This document shows, one piece after another, positions 44,501 through 55,985 of a DNA stretch of 64,000 bases. A program made the translations under genes and the position numbers. Source of the DNA: Sternotherus odoratus. Taxonomy: Eukaryota; Chordata; Testudines; Kinosternidae. The stretch spans positions 18,576,756 through 18,640,755 of the forward strand of contig JAVMKO010000017.1 in the NCBI GenBank assembly GCA_032164245.1. Reading direction: 5' to 3'. The notes below the pieces were generated by a model that did not search any database, was not told the DNA's origin, and saw only the letters and a program-made list of their open reading frames with translations. Numbering within the stretch: position 1 is the first letter of the stretch; every line of letters starts with the position of its first letter.

Positions 44501-47500
44501 GGATTTACCGTTTCTGACACTACTGGAGCATGGCTCCCTCTCCCATTCAGCACTTAGCTCCAATTTGGTCGTCTAGCCAACTGAGGGGCTCAGATCGCTT
44601 AGTGATGCCAACCCGAACAGGTGAGATGGGGAAAGATACTGAGTGATCAGGCAGAGAAAAGATTCAAAACGAACAGACAGGACATCCAGCCAACCAGCAC
44701 TGGAAAAGTCAGCCCCCAGGCACATGTCAGATCAGCCTGGTCTCAGAAGAGGGTCTCTGGTGCTAACTCTCACAGAGCAGAACTTTCTACCATCTCCGGC
44801 TGGTGAGGAGACTCCATCCCAGCCTGTGGACTGTGACTTCACCCTCTGGAAGAGTGGGACATCTTACCCAAGGGCAAAGCTGGTCTGTGCAGGAGGAAGA
44901 ACTTCCACAGCGCCAGTACCGGACAATGGAACAAACCTCCCCAGGAACTACAGATCATCCCACCCCCCCCACCCCCCCATCCCCTTCCACTGCACGGGCC
45001 AGGTACCTGAGTCCAACCAGCCTCCTCCAGCACAAACACACAACTGCAGGGATAGTTTTAAATAAAAATCAACAGACAATAACAAAACCCGATGAAAATG
45101 AACCAATCCACACCACACACAATACTCAGCTGGGGAAGAGGAGGAGAGCAAGAACAAACTACACGGGACAGTTGTTTGGATGCACTATTGGAAGGCATTC
45201 AGATCATGAGAGAGATAGGAACTGACAGAATAATTTTCAAGGCTGCAGCAAGACAGGCTATCAAGGGAGATTTTAGGGCACGTCCACACTGCACAAGAAG
45301 ATCTGGTCTTACCTTGGGTTAAAACAACAGCAAAGACGCACCCACATAGCTGTTAACTCAGGTTAAAGCCTATAGGGCAGCCTGGGGTTGAACTCCAGCT
45401 GCTAGCCTGGGTTAAAAGTCAAGTTACTGTGTCTTCCCCGCTACCCTAACATCAGGGAACTAACCTGAGTTAAATGCCCACAGAGTGGAAAGTTTGGCAT
45501 TATACTGATTGTTTACTGACATGTCAAACAGTTGCTGATGCAACCTAATCTCAGGCCCACTCTCCCCACACGGAGGCACAGAGAAGAGCGAAGGTGATGG
45601 GAAGACCTTCCCCTGGACCTCGGAAATGTGGGAACTTGCAGCAGATACGCACCGTGTAGGCTTTGCTCTTGCTGCTCAAGATTTTGGAGATGCCAAAGTC
45701 TCCGATCTTGACGATCATGCGGTGCTTGTCCAACAGAATGTTCTGAGTCTTTAAGTCCCGGTGCAGGATCTGTTTGGTGTGAACATGATGAAGGGCCAGT
45801 AGGATCTGCACAAAGAAGTGCAGGATGGTGTCTTCATCCAACAGGGAGTTACAACGTTTATGAATGAACTCTGCCAAGGTGCCACCTGGGATAGATTGCA
45901 AAGAGCAGAAAGGTCATCGGCACAGGAAGTTTATCAGGGCTGGCAAACTCTGAACCAAAGGTCATGGAATGGAGTCACAATATCTTCACTACACAATTGC
46001 TGCTGAAGTCATACAATGCAAAAATGGAACATACCACGCAGTCTCTGAATGTTAAGAGAACAATAGCTGCACAGCACAGGGGATGCAGAACCAGCAGTGG
46101 CGGGGTTAATGTTAGCACCTCACTGTCAATGGCAGTGCTGCATCCAGGGCTCAGCAGGAAAAAGAAATGCTAAAAGCACACACATCAGAGCACTGCCGGG
46201 AGCAAATGTCTCTGGGAGAACAAGATAAGCCTGTTCTGCACAGGGACTTCCCCCTTGTTAAAGGACCCCCATGCTGTTTAAAGGGGCCCTGTCATGTAAC
46301 ACAGGCCCAAAATTCAGGTTTTGTATGAAGCAGTTTTACAAACCCTCTAGTTTTAAAATGGCAAGAGAAATCTTGTATTTGTTTGAATTGATACTTCTCC
46401 AGGCAGCTCTGCCACTCCAACACTGAAGCCCCAATGGGAAGCGGACGACACACAGAAGGGAAACTGAGAGAACCCCCAAGTGAAGAGCAGAAGGGAACAC
46501 ATAGGTCAGTGAGGAAAAAGCTATTTTTCAAATCCTTTCTTTTGGGATAAGTGCTGCCCATGCTAATCATGCAAATGTATTTTAAAAGGTTTCAAAACAG
46601 AGGATTTTCAGCATGGCCAGGTCCCTTTCAACAACAAGCTTCTGTTATCCTGGGAACCACCAAATCATTTCCACAACAGCCTGACAGGGAATATGCTTTA
46701 AGACAAAGAGAGGGGAGGTGACGAAGGACAGGAGTGAGCACCTCTTTAGCGGGAACCAGCCTTGCCAAACAAAAGTCAGGCCTGTCTCAAATACCAGGGA
46801 CATTGCTGGATTCTCCTCACCTTCCCAGAGTAGGCAGCCCCCTGCTTTTAGGGATGCCTTGAAAACCAAGGGACTCCGTTGCTGATATAAGTCCCTAAAG
46901 AGGCTCATTCACCCAGATCCAGCTACACTGGGGAATCCAAGAAGCTCTGTCCCCAGTCCATGCCCTTCCTAACCAGTGTCCCACCTGGTGCATACTCCAT
47001 AGCAATCATAAGAGCCTTGTCTTCCAGGAAGTTCTCGTAATATTCAATGATGTTGGGGTGATTCAGCAGCTTCAGCACCTGGCACTCATTCTGGGCTGCC
47101 AGACGCTCATCCTTCGTCATCTGCTCCACCGGGATCTGTTTAATGATCACTAGCTTCTGGTCAGCCCTGCGCAGACACAGGTGCACTATTCTGTAATGTC
47201 ACAAAGCAAGGACAGTCTGCATTAGAGGGGAGACCAGCCACTCAAGAGATGGGATGGGAGGTAACTGAACAAGGAAAGGGGTGACCAGGCTTAGATCCAG
47301 AATGAGCGATGTGCCGTGGAAAACAGCACCAGATGTTTGCCAAATGTATGTGTCCAAACCCAAGAGACACAAGCAACACAGGAGCCATTTCAAGGGGCCT
47401 GTTCCCCACTTCCACTCCTCCCCCAGACTATAAGAGGAAATAAGTGCACTGTTCAGAGCACACGACTCCGGGGCTCCTTCCCCAACCCTGACACTGTCCT

Positions 47501-48403
47501 CCTGTGTGCGCCTAGGCAAGTCACATCTTGCCTCAGTTTCCTCTGCAGTAAAATGGGAATAGGGGGTCCCCAGCTCTCCAGAGGCAGTGACACTGAGTTA
47601 GCTAGGCAGAGTATTCTGAAGGTGCTCACTGAAAGCCCTGCTCCAGTTAAGCATCCCCAGATGCTCAGTTCTTGAAGTCTGGCAAGAAACGCAGCCCCCC
47701 CCCCCCGGCCTAGAAGACCCTGGTCTGTGATCTGCCCCCACTCCGTCCCCCCCGCTCTGTGATCTGCCCCCCACTCCATCCCCCCGCTCTGTGATCTGCC
47801 CCCCCACTCTGTGATCTGCCCCCCACTCCGTCCCCCCCCACTCTGTGATCTGCCCCCCACTCCGTCCCCCCCCCACTCTGTGATCTGCCCCCCACTCCGT
47901 CCCCCCCCACTCTGTGATCTGCCCCCCACTCCGTCCCCCCCCCACTCTGTGATCTGCCCCCCACTCCGTCCCCCCCCACTCTGTGATCTGCCCCCCACTC
48001 CGTCCCCCCCCACTCTGTGATCTGCCCCCCACTCCGTCCCCCCCCCACTCTGTGATCTGCCCCCCACTCCGTCCCCCCCCCACTCTGTGATCTGCCCCCC
48101 ACTCCGTCCCCCCCCACTCTGTGATCTGCCCCCCACTCCGTCCCCCCCGCTCCGTTATCTGCCCCCCGGCCCATCCCCCGTGCTCTGCTATCCGCCCCAG
48201 GGGCTCCCTCCTGTCCCCCGCATCCTGCAGCACCACGGACCGCGTCTCAGCCCGGGGTGTCCCGCCCCCACATGCCACGTGGCAGCGCTGCCGCCCCCGG
48301 GCTCGCGGGAGGGGCAATGCCGGGGGGGGGGAGGCGGGTCCCCGGGGGGGTCTCACCCGAAAGCTCCTCGCCCCACCACCCGAATCCGCTCGTATTTCTC
48401 CAT
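38526..48403 (-). CDS. NEK8: NEK8, NIMA-related kinase 8 (nephrocystin-9), 14 coding exons; terminal exon unresolved
   Basis: The product is a ciliary (inversin-compartment) Ser/Thr kinase linked to nephronophthisis and left-right patterning (family knowledge). Exons: 48357-48403, 46985-47190, 45653-45885, 44172-44303, 43864-44072, 43263-43342, 42555-42736, 42169-42319, 41333-41409, 40067-40184, 39621-39771, 39216-39379, 38886-39044, 38526-38684. They join in frame to 689 residues against about 692 for the whole human protein. The kinase domain has GRGAFG (11-16), K33, HRDLKTQN (D128), DFG near 147 and the T-loop [15 protein letters not shown]1-type repeats fill about residues 310-689, with motifs such as [26 protein letters not shown] and [10 protein letters not shown]. 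Intron 5 uses a GC donor (AAG|GCAAGT), required for the frame. The last exon ends in phase 1 at AAAC|GTGAGT, so a short tail exon is still missing; candidates start at 38036 and 37959. The start [16 protein letters not shown] is conserved. Confidence 0.95.
45240..45490. repeat. Interspersed repeat fragment in NEK8 intron 3
   Basis: The text AGGGCACGTCCACACTGCAC followed by repeated GGGTTAAAA/AGGTTAAA phrases resembles a repeat widespread in turtle genomes that opens with 'agggc.cgtc.acact'. Class and boundaries are not resolved. Confidence 0.4.
47720..48165. repeat. 34-35-bp minisatellite in NEK8 intron 1
   Basis: The phrase CTCTGTGATCTGCCCCCC followed by ACTCCGTCCCCCCC recurs about 13 times. 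The central copies start at about 47841, 47876, 47910, 47945, 47979 and 48013. On the NEK8 sense strand it is a G-rich array with G-runs of 5-9. It begins about 190 nt inside intron 1. The frames through it are repeat artefacts. Confidence 0.95.
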
Positions 48404-48560
48404 CACCCCGCAGCCCCGGCCCGGCTCCCCTCGTCTCCATGGAGACACTTCCGGGCTCCACTACGGCGGCCGCGGAGGAACATTCCGGCGCGTTCTCCGC
48501 ACTGCAGCCCCCTCGCCCAGGCAGGGTCGCTGCAGGGGGCAGCAGCAGAGCCATGGACGC
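48404..48560 (-). promoter_or_regulatory. NEK8: NEK8 promoter region with palindromic X-box-like site and ETS site
   Basis: Immediately upstream of the NEK8 ATG, the perfect 14-bp palindrome GTCTCCATGGAGAC (48433-48446) abuts ACTTCCGG (48447-48454), an ETS/GABP-type site. A TEAD-like ACATTCC lies near 48481. RFX factors bind palindromic X-boxes of the form GTTGCCATGGCAAC in ciliary-gene promoters, so this is a plausible though imperfect X-box. The stretch is CpG-rich and has no TATA box. Confidence 0.5.
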
Positions 48561-48619
48561 TCTCAATAGGGGGGCAGAGGGGCCTGGGGCACCACGAGGG
48601 TACATAATGGCCCCAGGGA

Positions 48620-49080
48620 GGGGCCCCGTGCCCCCCAACTTCCAGGGAGGTGGGCCCCGTGTCCCCCAGCGCCCAGGGAGGGGGCCCCCGTGTCCCCCAG
48701 CGCCCAGGGAGGGCCCCCCGTATCCCCCAGTGCCCAGGGAGGTGGGCCCCCGTGTCCCCCAGCGCCCAGGGAGGGGGCCCCCGTGTCCCCCAGCACCCAG
48801 GGAGGTGGGTCCCGTGTCCCCCAGCGCCCAGGGAGGTGGGTCCCGTGTCCCCCAGCGCCCAGGGAGGTGGGTCCCGTGTCCCCCAGCGCCCAGGGAGGTG
48901 GGTCCCGTGTCCCCCAGCGCCCAGGGAGGTGGGTCCCGTATCCCCCAGCACCCAGAGAGGGCCCCCCGTGTCCCCCAGCGCCCAGGGAGGGACCCCCGTG
49001 TCCCCCAGCGCCCAGGGAGGGACCCCCGTGTCCCCCAGCGCCCAGGGAGGGGGCCCTGTGTCCCCCAGTGCTCGTGGCGG
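48620..49080. repeat. 31-bp minisatellite just upstream of NEK8
   Basis: About 14 imperfect copies of a unit read as CCCAGGGAGGTGGGTCCCGT plus GTCCCCCAGCG. Copies between about 48800 and 48945 are almost identical; the flanking ones vary by small indels and substitutions. Long frames on both strands are repeat artefacts. Confidence 0.95.
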
Positions 49081-49917
49081 GGTGATGCCCCCTACAGAGG
49101 TGCTGCCACCCATCAGTTCCACGCTCACAAGCCAGGCCCCCAAAACTCATGCGCTTGGCTTTACAATCACAAAACCGCTCACCCTCCGCAGTGCTGGGCT
49201 TCTGCCCTTGGCCCGCTTGGGTCTGGGCCCTCCAGTCCTGGCCAGTGGGCATTGCCAGCTCTGGGGACTGGCTGGCGAGTCTTGCAGTGTTAGGAGCCCC
49301 AGCCCCTGGAGTCAGGGGATTAGTGAGAATCTTGCCCAGAGGGGTTTCTTGTTTTTTCCAGTCAGTTTCCAGCAGTCCTGTTGCAGGAGTGTGAGCAGGG
49401 CCCTGAGCCTGACCCAGAAACCTCAGCAAACACAAGGTGAACACATACAGCCCCACACTCAACATGGTTCAAATCTCAGGCGTTTTAAGCCATTCTCCTG
49501 AGTTACTGGGCCTGACTCCTGGTTTGGCAGTGCCCAGGCCCCCTGGGGGTTATGAGGACTTCAGTAATTTAACATGCTGCAGAGGGCAGGTGAGCCGAGT
49601 GAGTGGTGCAATCCCTCAGCCAGCAAAGCTGCCACCTGCCCCAGGCCCAGCCCTTCTCCAGAGGGTGACTGACTCATCTGAGACCTAAAACAACCTCGGC
49701 CCCACCCTACCCAATCCTGAGCCTGTCTGACACTGCAACTCTCTGACAAACCGCCGGACCAGGAAGCTGGGGTTACAGCTCTCTGCGAGGTGCTGCCCTG
49801 GCACGCGGAGCCCAGCTCACAGCACTTGCTCTGCCATCGGGGCGGGACGGTATGCAACCCAATCCAAGCTGCCATGCAGATGGGACCCGATGCCCCAGAG
49901 GTCCTGATGTGGGCCGC

Positions 49918-49947
49918 AGGCCGTAGTTTGCCCACCCCTGTCCTAGA
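49918..49947 (-). mobile_element. Terminal fragment of a hAT-type element
   Basis: Read on the minus strand the text is CAGGGGTGGGCAAACTACGG, which I recognise as the terminus of a hAT-type family common in sauropsids. No partner terminus was found nearby, so it is a truncated copy. Confidence 0.45.
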
Positions 49948-50239
49948 GAGAAGAGGCTGTGGGCTGCCAGAAGCACTTACAGATTAAGGCCCTGTCTCCA
50001 TCAACCCAGAAAGGTCTCTGTGCTCTGTCAGTGACACCCTGCCTGTGAGTGTTCAGGGCACAGTGGGGCAGCCAGAGCTCCTGCTCCCCACCTGCCAGCC
50101 CCGGTGGGAGAGCTCTGGGATGGAGCCGTCCTGCCAGTGCCCGAGGAGGCTCCTGGATCTGTCATTTCCGTGAATTCCTGTCTGCTCTCCCACCAGGGCA
50201 GGGCTGCTCAGCCCAAGGTGACAGCTCCAATTCCTTGGC

Positions 50240-50420
50240 CATCAACCCACTCGCCCGCCCCACCTTCCTCACTAATGAAACGGCTCTTTATTGGGCTCAG
50301 TGCCCCTCTGAATGCAGCCGGGGCTGTGAATTACCAGGTCCCTTTCATCTCAGTTAATTGCCATGTGCCTCTGGGGCAATTAGCTGCTGTCAGGGAAGGA
50401 GTGGCTGATGGCTGGGGGAG
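50240..50420. promoter_or_regulatory. Candidate conserved noncoding element
   Basis: The block contains ACTAATGAAA, GGCTCTTTATTGG, GAATTACC, CAGTTAATTGCC and GGCAATTAGCTG: four ATTA/TAAT homeodomain cores in about 130 bp inside GC-rich DNA. No coding frame fits. Regulatory function is inferred from composition. Confidence 0.3.
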
Positions 50421-50879
50421 GGGGTCTTTGTTCAACAGACAAAGGCAGCCAGCCTGCCGCCTTGTCCCGGCAGTGTGGGCTCTACCTGGGTCTCCTCAGA
50501 GACAGAGAATCCTGCCCAGACAGGGCCAGGCCTAGTGGGCACTCAAGGGATGGGGCCGTGGCCGGCTTGGCCCAGTAGGTAGCTGAATCCAGAACCTGCA
50601 CTGAAGCAGCAGTCACCTCTTATAGGGCAGCTGCTCATCATGGCTGGGCCTGCAGGGGAGGTGCTGGCCTGTCCCAGAGCTGGTCTCCTGGCTAGTTTGA
50701 GGCGTTGGGACCCTGGGCTCCTGGGTACTAGTCCTGACCCCTGTAGGAACTTGCTGTGTGGCCTTGGGCCGGTCCCTTTGCCTCCCTATGCCCAAGTGAG
50801 CCCAGCTGTAAGAGAGGGAAACCTGTGTGGCCACGGAGAGGCTGCCCGGGGTGGGTGTTTGCTGGAGGAAGGGCACAGC

Positions 50880-51020
50880 AGCAATGGAGCGGAGGAGCAG
50901 TAAATATTCAGCTTGTAAGAGTGCCCCGAGGCCCCTGGCGGGATCAGGAGGGTGCCAGGCTGGATTATTATTCATGGGCGCCGCTGCTATTATTTTATTG
51001 CTTCTATAAGTACTGAGATT
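50880..51020. promoter_or_regulatory. Candidate conserved noncoding element
   Basis: AGTAAATATTCAGC (forkhead-like TAAATA core), GGATTATTATTCATGGGCGCC and CTATTATTTTATTGC lie within 140 bp bordered by GC-rich DNA. There is no coding potential and no recognised repeat. Inferred from composition only. Confidence 0.28.
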
Positions 51021-52810
51021 CCTGGCAGACGCGAGCTACTCCACTTCCCTTCCTGAGCCGGCAGCCGGGCAGGGCTGGGAGGTTAATCAGAACGGATGGG
51101 TTGTCGGGCCTGCTCCTGAGAGTGGCACCAACAGGACCAGACTCAAGCCCCTCAGTCCACATCATTCGGCAGGTCCAGGAGGCCGCCCGCTGCGACAGGC
51201 AGCACAGGACAGCTCTGGCAGGCCGCTGGGGCCCCACGGCCTGTGAACAGCCCTTTGTCTGTGGATTCCATGGTGTTGAAGCACTTCACCTCCAGCTCTG
51301 AGGGTCAGACTGTTACCTGGCTCTTCCCTTCCACGCCACCATGCATGGACATGCCCAGCCGGCTGCTGGCAAGCGCGGCCCAGGGAGATTCCCCTCCCAC
51401 TGAGGCAGAGTCATGGGGCAGACAGACTGTGCATTACACTCCCCTGGGGATATCAGTCAGCTGGTGGGAGCTCTGCCATGCAGACACCGGCCCATCCCAG
51501 TGGGTTGTGGTAATTCGTCAGGAACGGTTCCTGCCTGGATCTCCAAGCCCCACGTGGGGGGCACAGCCTTGGTCCCAAGTGCTGGAGAGTCCACGCCAGC
51601 GCCTGTGAGCATCAGCAGGAGTGGGAGAAGGCAGCTCTCTTCCCCACACAACACAAGAGAGGACATCTGGAGTCAAAAACCCTCAGCAGGTGAGTGTGTG
51701 TGTGTGTGGGGGGGGGGTCTGCTCCTGAGAGGCCACAGAGAGATAATGGATTAGCCCAGCCCGCCCCATCCACCACACAGAATGGTTACTCCAGCTGGGA
51801 AGCCACGTCTCCCTAACCTTTCCCACCCAGAGAATCGGCCACTTGGATCCCAGGGGATCCCTCCCCAGCCCCACACTCACTCCAGAGGCAGAAGGGAGTT
51901 AATCGGTAACTGGCTGCAGAGCCCTTGAGCCTTTGCAAACAGAGAGAGCAAACAGACGGGCCTGCCCGGCACCAGCAGCAGCTCAGGGGAACGGGCAAAT
52001 GTGGAGGGCCCTGGGCAGAGATTCAAAGCAGAGTATGAGTGCCAGGCTGATCGCAGGGCAGGAGCTGCAGCAGGGGAGGGAGACAGGGCAGTGTTACACC
52101 CCAAAGGAGCTGGCTGTGGGGCTGGGCTGGTTCTGAGCCATGTGGGTTTGAGATAAACCTTGTGCCACCCACCCTCAGCCGCAGGGGTCTGCACTCGGCC
52201 TGCCAGGACCATGCTGTTCGCCTCCCCCTACCTGGCTGCATCAGGCTCACACCAGCTGGCCCTAGCAGCAAGGCTGGGGGGCGGTAGCTGCCAGAGGATG
52301 CCCCTCTCTAGGACACTGGGGGGGCAGCTTGGGGCATTGTCTGTGTTGATACACCAGCTGCTCAAGCCGGTCCCTGCCCCAGGCGGCTCAGCCTCTTTGC
52401 TGTCGCAGAGGGAGGTGGCTCCAGCTGCTTTCCCAGGAGCTGGCTTCTCTTTTCATTGCATTCCTGGGATACCTCCGGACAATGGCAGACAGCAGCATTG
52501 CCCTGCAGGGCCAGAGGAGCCTGAAGCTGGCCAACACCCAGCTAGGGCGTGGGGCAGCTGCACACAAAGGAGAGGAATTCACACCAGAGAGGTTGGGGCT
52601 GGGCCAGTCACCCTATTCTTAGCAGAGCAAATGGAAACACCATGGCATGGGCTGGATCCCAGGGGCTCGGGGGCCAATCCATCAGCATGCATTGACTGGC
52701 ACCCTGTAAATCCCATCCAGAGACCCAGGCAAACTGTCCAGCCGGTTGTCAGCTGGGTGAGGGCTGCACATCCTTGTGGTACAAAACAGTGACTCACACA
52801 CACCCCTCCC

Positions 52811-52813
<3 letters not shown>

Positions 52814-52856
<43 letters not shown>
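52814..52856. repeat. (CT)n microsatellite
   Basis: About 21 uninterrupted CT units. Confidence 0.95.
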
Positions 52857-52858
<2 letters not shown>

Positions 52859-52884
52859 GGTTAACAACAAAGGGGGAGTGGGGC

Positions 52885-53265
52885 CATAGATTCCTGGATT
52901 CCAGGGCCAGAGGGACCATTGTGATCATAGTCTGACCCCTGGGATAGCAGGGGCCAGAGACCTGCCCCAAGGAGATTCCTAGGGCAGAGCTGTTAGAAAT
53001 AAACCAGCCAGTCTTGATTTAAAAATGGCCAGGGCTGGAGAATCCCCCGTGCCCCTGGGTAAGTTGTTGCCGTGGTCAATTTCTCTCATGGTTAAAACCT
53101 GACACCTGATTTCCAGTCCCAATGTATGTGGTGTCAGTTTCCAGCCATTGGATCCTGCTCGATGGGTCTCTGCTCGGCCTAACAGCCCAGTATCAAATAT
53201 TTGTTCCCCATGTGGGCACTTCTAGGCCCTCTTTGAACCCCCCTTAACATACAGCAGTAGTGGCT
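52885..53265 (-). mobile_element. CR1-type LINE 3'-region remnant
   Basis: The + strand text GGGCCAGAGGGACCATTGTG, ATCATAGTCTGACC, TTGATTTAAAAATGGCCAGG and ATCAAATATTTGTTCCCCATG corresponds in reverse orientation to a CR1-related 3' region that I recognise from turtle genomes. It is diverged and has no open frame. Confidence 0.6.
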
Positions 53266-54369
53266 CTGTCCTAGGCATGGTCCCGCTAGCCCCATTGGCC
53301 CTTAGGTAGGGCAGCCTCCCTGGGCATGTGTGGGCAGAGGGCCCAGAGGGCCCCGCTCGGGGTGTGAGCTGATTCCCGCCGGAGTCTCACCGCGTGGGCA
53401 GCAATGCACAGCTGGCCAGGTGCGTTACAGACGTTTTCTACCTGTCCCTGAAGCACAGGGCTTGGGCTCTTGCCAGAGGCAGGACTCACCCCATGCTCTG
53501 ATCCTGGGGCCAAAGCTCCTGCAATCTGCTCCCCCCCATAGTCTGCACCCGCGGATGAGTCCGGCCTGCTGCTGTCCTGCAAGGGAAGGGTTAAGACACC
53601 CATCACCTCCCTGTGGCACTGCACTGCGGGGCCATGCTGATATCGGGCGAGGAGGGCGCTTTGGACACCTCCCCCCTTCATCGTAGGTCCCTGGGGACAA
53701 GCTGTGCCAGTGACGGGGTGAGGCCAGGAGCAGGGTGGGAATGGATGGGCTAGGCCATGCCCGGCAGGGGGAAATGGTCTGCAGGGGCACAGGGAGAGGG
53801 GAACTGTGGGTGGATTCCCTCCTCCCCACACACCCACACTAAGGGCTGAGCTCCACAGGACAGAGACAGGGCCAGAGCCTGTGAGACCAGGCCCCAGCTA
53901 ACTGATCCCCACCTGGGAACCTCTATAAACGGAGACAGAGACCAGGTCACCACTTCACGCCATGAGCCACCGCCGCCATCTAGTGGCAAACAGGAGGCGC
54001 GTCCCAAGCCCCAGACACAGCAGGGCGGGGTCTGAGGTCAGTGCCCTTCTGAGCCCCAGAGGGGTGTGGAGCATGATTCCCCCCCAGGCCGGCCTGGAAC
54101 CAGAGACTGGCAGTGTGACTGCTCCTGCCCAGCTCCCCTGTGCCTCACAGCGACACCACCCAACACCCACCTTTCTTAAAATCGGAAACAACGGATTCCC
54201 CAGCCCGAAGTCTCACGTTGTGCCCAGGACAGCCCCTCGCAGGGGGGACCGTGTCACTGTCCATCTGCAGCACCAAAAAGCCTGAGAAATCCTACTAAAG
54301 TCGGAGATAAAGCTGCTCTTTCCCGTCATCCCTGTGAGCACCTCAACCCCCTAGGCCTGGCCTTGCACC
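53266..54369. other. Intergenic, nothing recognised
   Basis: GC-rich single-copy-looking sequence without gene features. Frames of up to 183 codons have no recognisable domain. Confidence 0.5.
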
Positions 54370-55985
54370 TCCCCTCAATCATCTAGGCACATAGGAATTG
54401 CCAGACTGCATCAGACCCAGGGGCCATCTAGACCAGTATCCTGTCTCTGACCGTGGCCAGCACCAGATGCTCAGAGGAAGGTGCAAGAACTCACCAGCAG
54501 GCAGCAGTGGGGTAATCTGTCACCTACGTGAGATTTCATCCTGGGCTCTGATAGTTAGAGATTGGGTTGAACCTGCACCACAGAGTTTAATATCCTCCCT
54601 AAACAGATGGTGGCATTAACCACTGTAACTCTGGAGAGCCTTATTATCCATATACATGTCCAGTCCCACGTCGAATCTTGCTACATTCCTGGCCTCTCTG
54701 ACATCCTGCGGCAATGAGTTCCACAGTCTAATGTTTTGCGAAAAAATATTTCCCTATATCAGTTTTGAATTGACTACCTTTTAATTGTATTTAATGTCCC
54801 CTTTGATCTTGTGTTATGGGAGAGGAAGAGATACTCACCATCTACCTTCTCTAGACTATTTATTATCATAGAGGTCTGTAACATCCCCCCTCTTATTTTT
54901 CTCCTTTCTAAGGTACTAATCACAATCTTTTAAATCTCTTTTCATAGGAAAGCTTTTCCAGCCCTTGATCATTCTCATTGCCCTTCTGGGAACCCCCTCC
55001 AGTTCTCCAATAACCATTTTATGATGGAGTGACCTAGACTACACACAGTATCCAGATGAGGCCACATAACTGATTTATATAAATAAATATAAATGAATCT
55101 ATCTCATTCCGTATACATCCAAACAGCCTGTTTGCTTCTCTGACTACAGCTGCACATTGAGCAGATGTCTCCATTGCACTGTTCACAATCATACTCTAGA
55201 ACCCTGTATGCTACATTTGTGCACATTTCCCCCTCCAACATACATTACTTTGCTTTTGTAGACATTGAATTTCAGTTGTCACCATGTTGCCTACTCCCCT
55301 AGCTTGGCCTCTCTGAGCCGAACAAATGTAAATAACTTTGTGCTAACTGCAGACTTGGCTGCTCCACTGCTCACAGCCCTATCCAAATAATTAAATCAAT
55401 ATATGAAACAGCACAGGACCTAGGACAGAACCTTTGGGCCCTGCTGTTAGCCTTTCACCATCATGAAAATGGGCCAATTACATCTCTTTGCTTTCTGTCT
55501 CAGCCAGTTTCTTATGCATGACAATACTTTGCCGTGACTATCTGGCTTCTTCAGTAGTCTCTTGTGCAGAATCTTGACAAAGATCTGCTGGAATCTAAAT
55601 CAATGAAGTCAATCAGTTCCGTTAGCCATTCAGGTGCTGACTGGTAGAGTTCTACAGATCCCTGGAACACAGTTTTCCTTCGACTACACCCATCACACAG
55701 CTTTCAGGTGTATTGTTATTCCTTCGTTCATTATTGTTTCAACCACAGGTACAGTTGACTGCTCTGTAATTTCCAAAATAGCCTCCAGAGATTTTGGGGG
55801 TAGGAGGGACGTACATTTGCTACCTACCTTCCAGTCCCTTGGCACAGTGACTGTTGTCCATGAACTCCTCCTGAACTTTTGGCTGGACCAGCTGCCTTCC
55901 TGCTTTTTAAATGATCAGTTTGTTTCACCGCCTCTTCTTCTGACACCTCCGTTTGGGAGAGAGCCTTACCCTTAGTGCCAGAAAG
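54370..55985 (-). mobile_element. Long degenerate CR1-superfamily LINE remnant
   Basis: On the minus strand, around 55,020-55,080, a decayed form of the CR1 reverse-transcriptase C-terminal motif (family form LxRPHLEYCVQ) is visible; here it reads with substitutions and a one-base shift. Downstream (toward 54,370) come the familiar phrases about 'gagaggccaggaatg', 'tgtggaactcattgcc' and the TTTTCATAGG-type text of this family's 3' portion. Many stops and indels show it is inactive. Confidence 0.65.

Larger units (their letters stand above)
49081..52884. other. Intergenic between NEK8 and TLCD1, left part
   Basis: No gene is recognised. It includes a hAT-type terminal fragment (49918-49947), candidate conserved noncoding blocks at 50,240-50,420 and 50,880-51,020, and a CT microsatellite (52814-52856). 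Confidence 0.5.

Noticed and set aside
47453..48638. Large minus-strand frames with Gly/Trp/Gln repeats
   Set aside because: They translate the 34-35-bp minisatellite in NEK8 intron 1.
47720..49080. CRISPR-like appearance of regular repeats
   Set aside because: Units are directly tandem without unique spacers, and the context is a vertebrate genome.
48121..49501. Large frames on both strands with Pro/Gln or Gly/Asp/Thr repeats
   Set aside because: They translate the 31-bp minisatellite upstream of NEK8.
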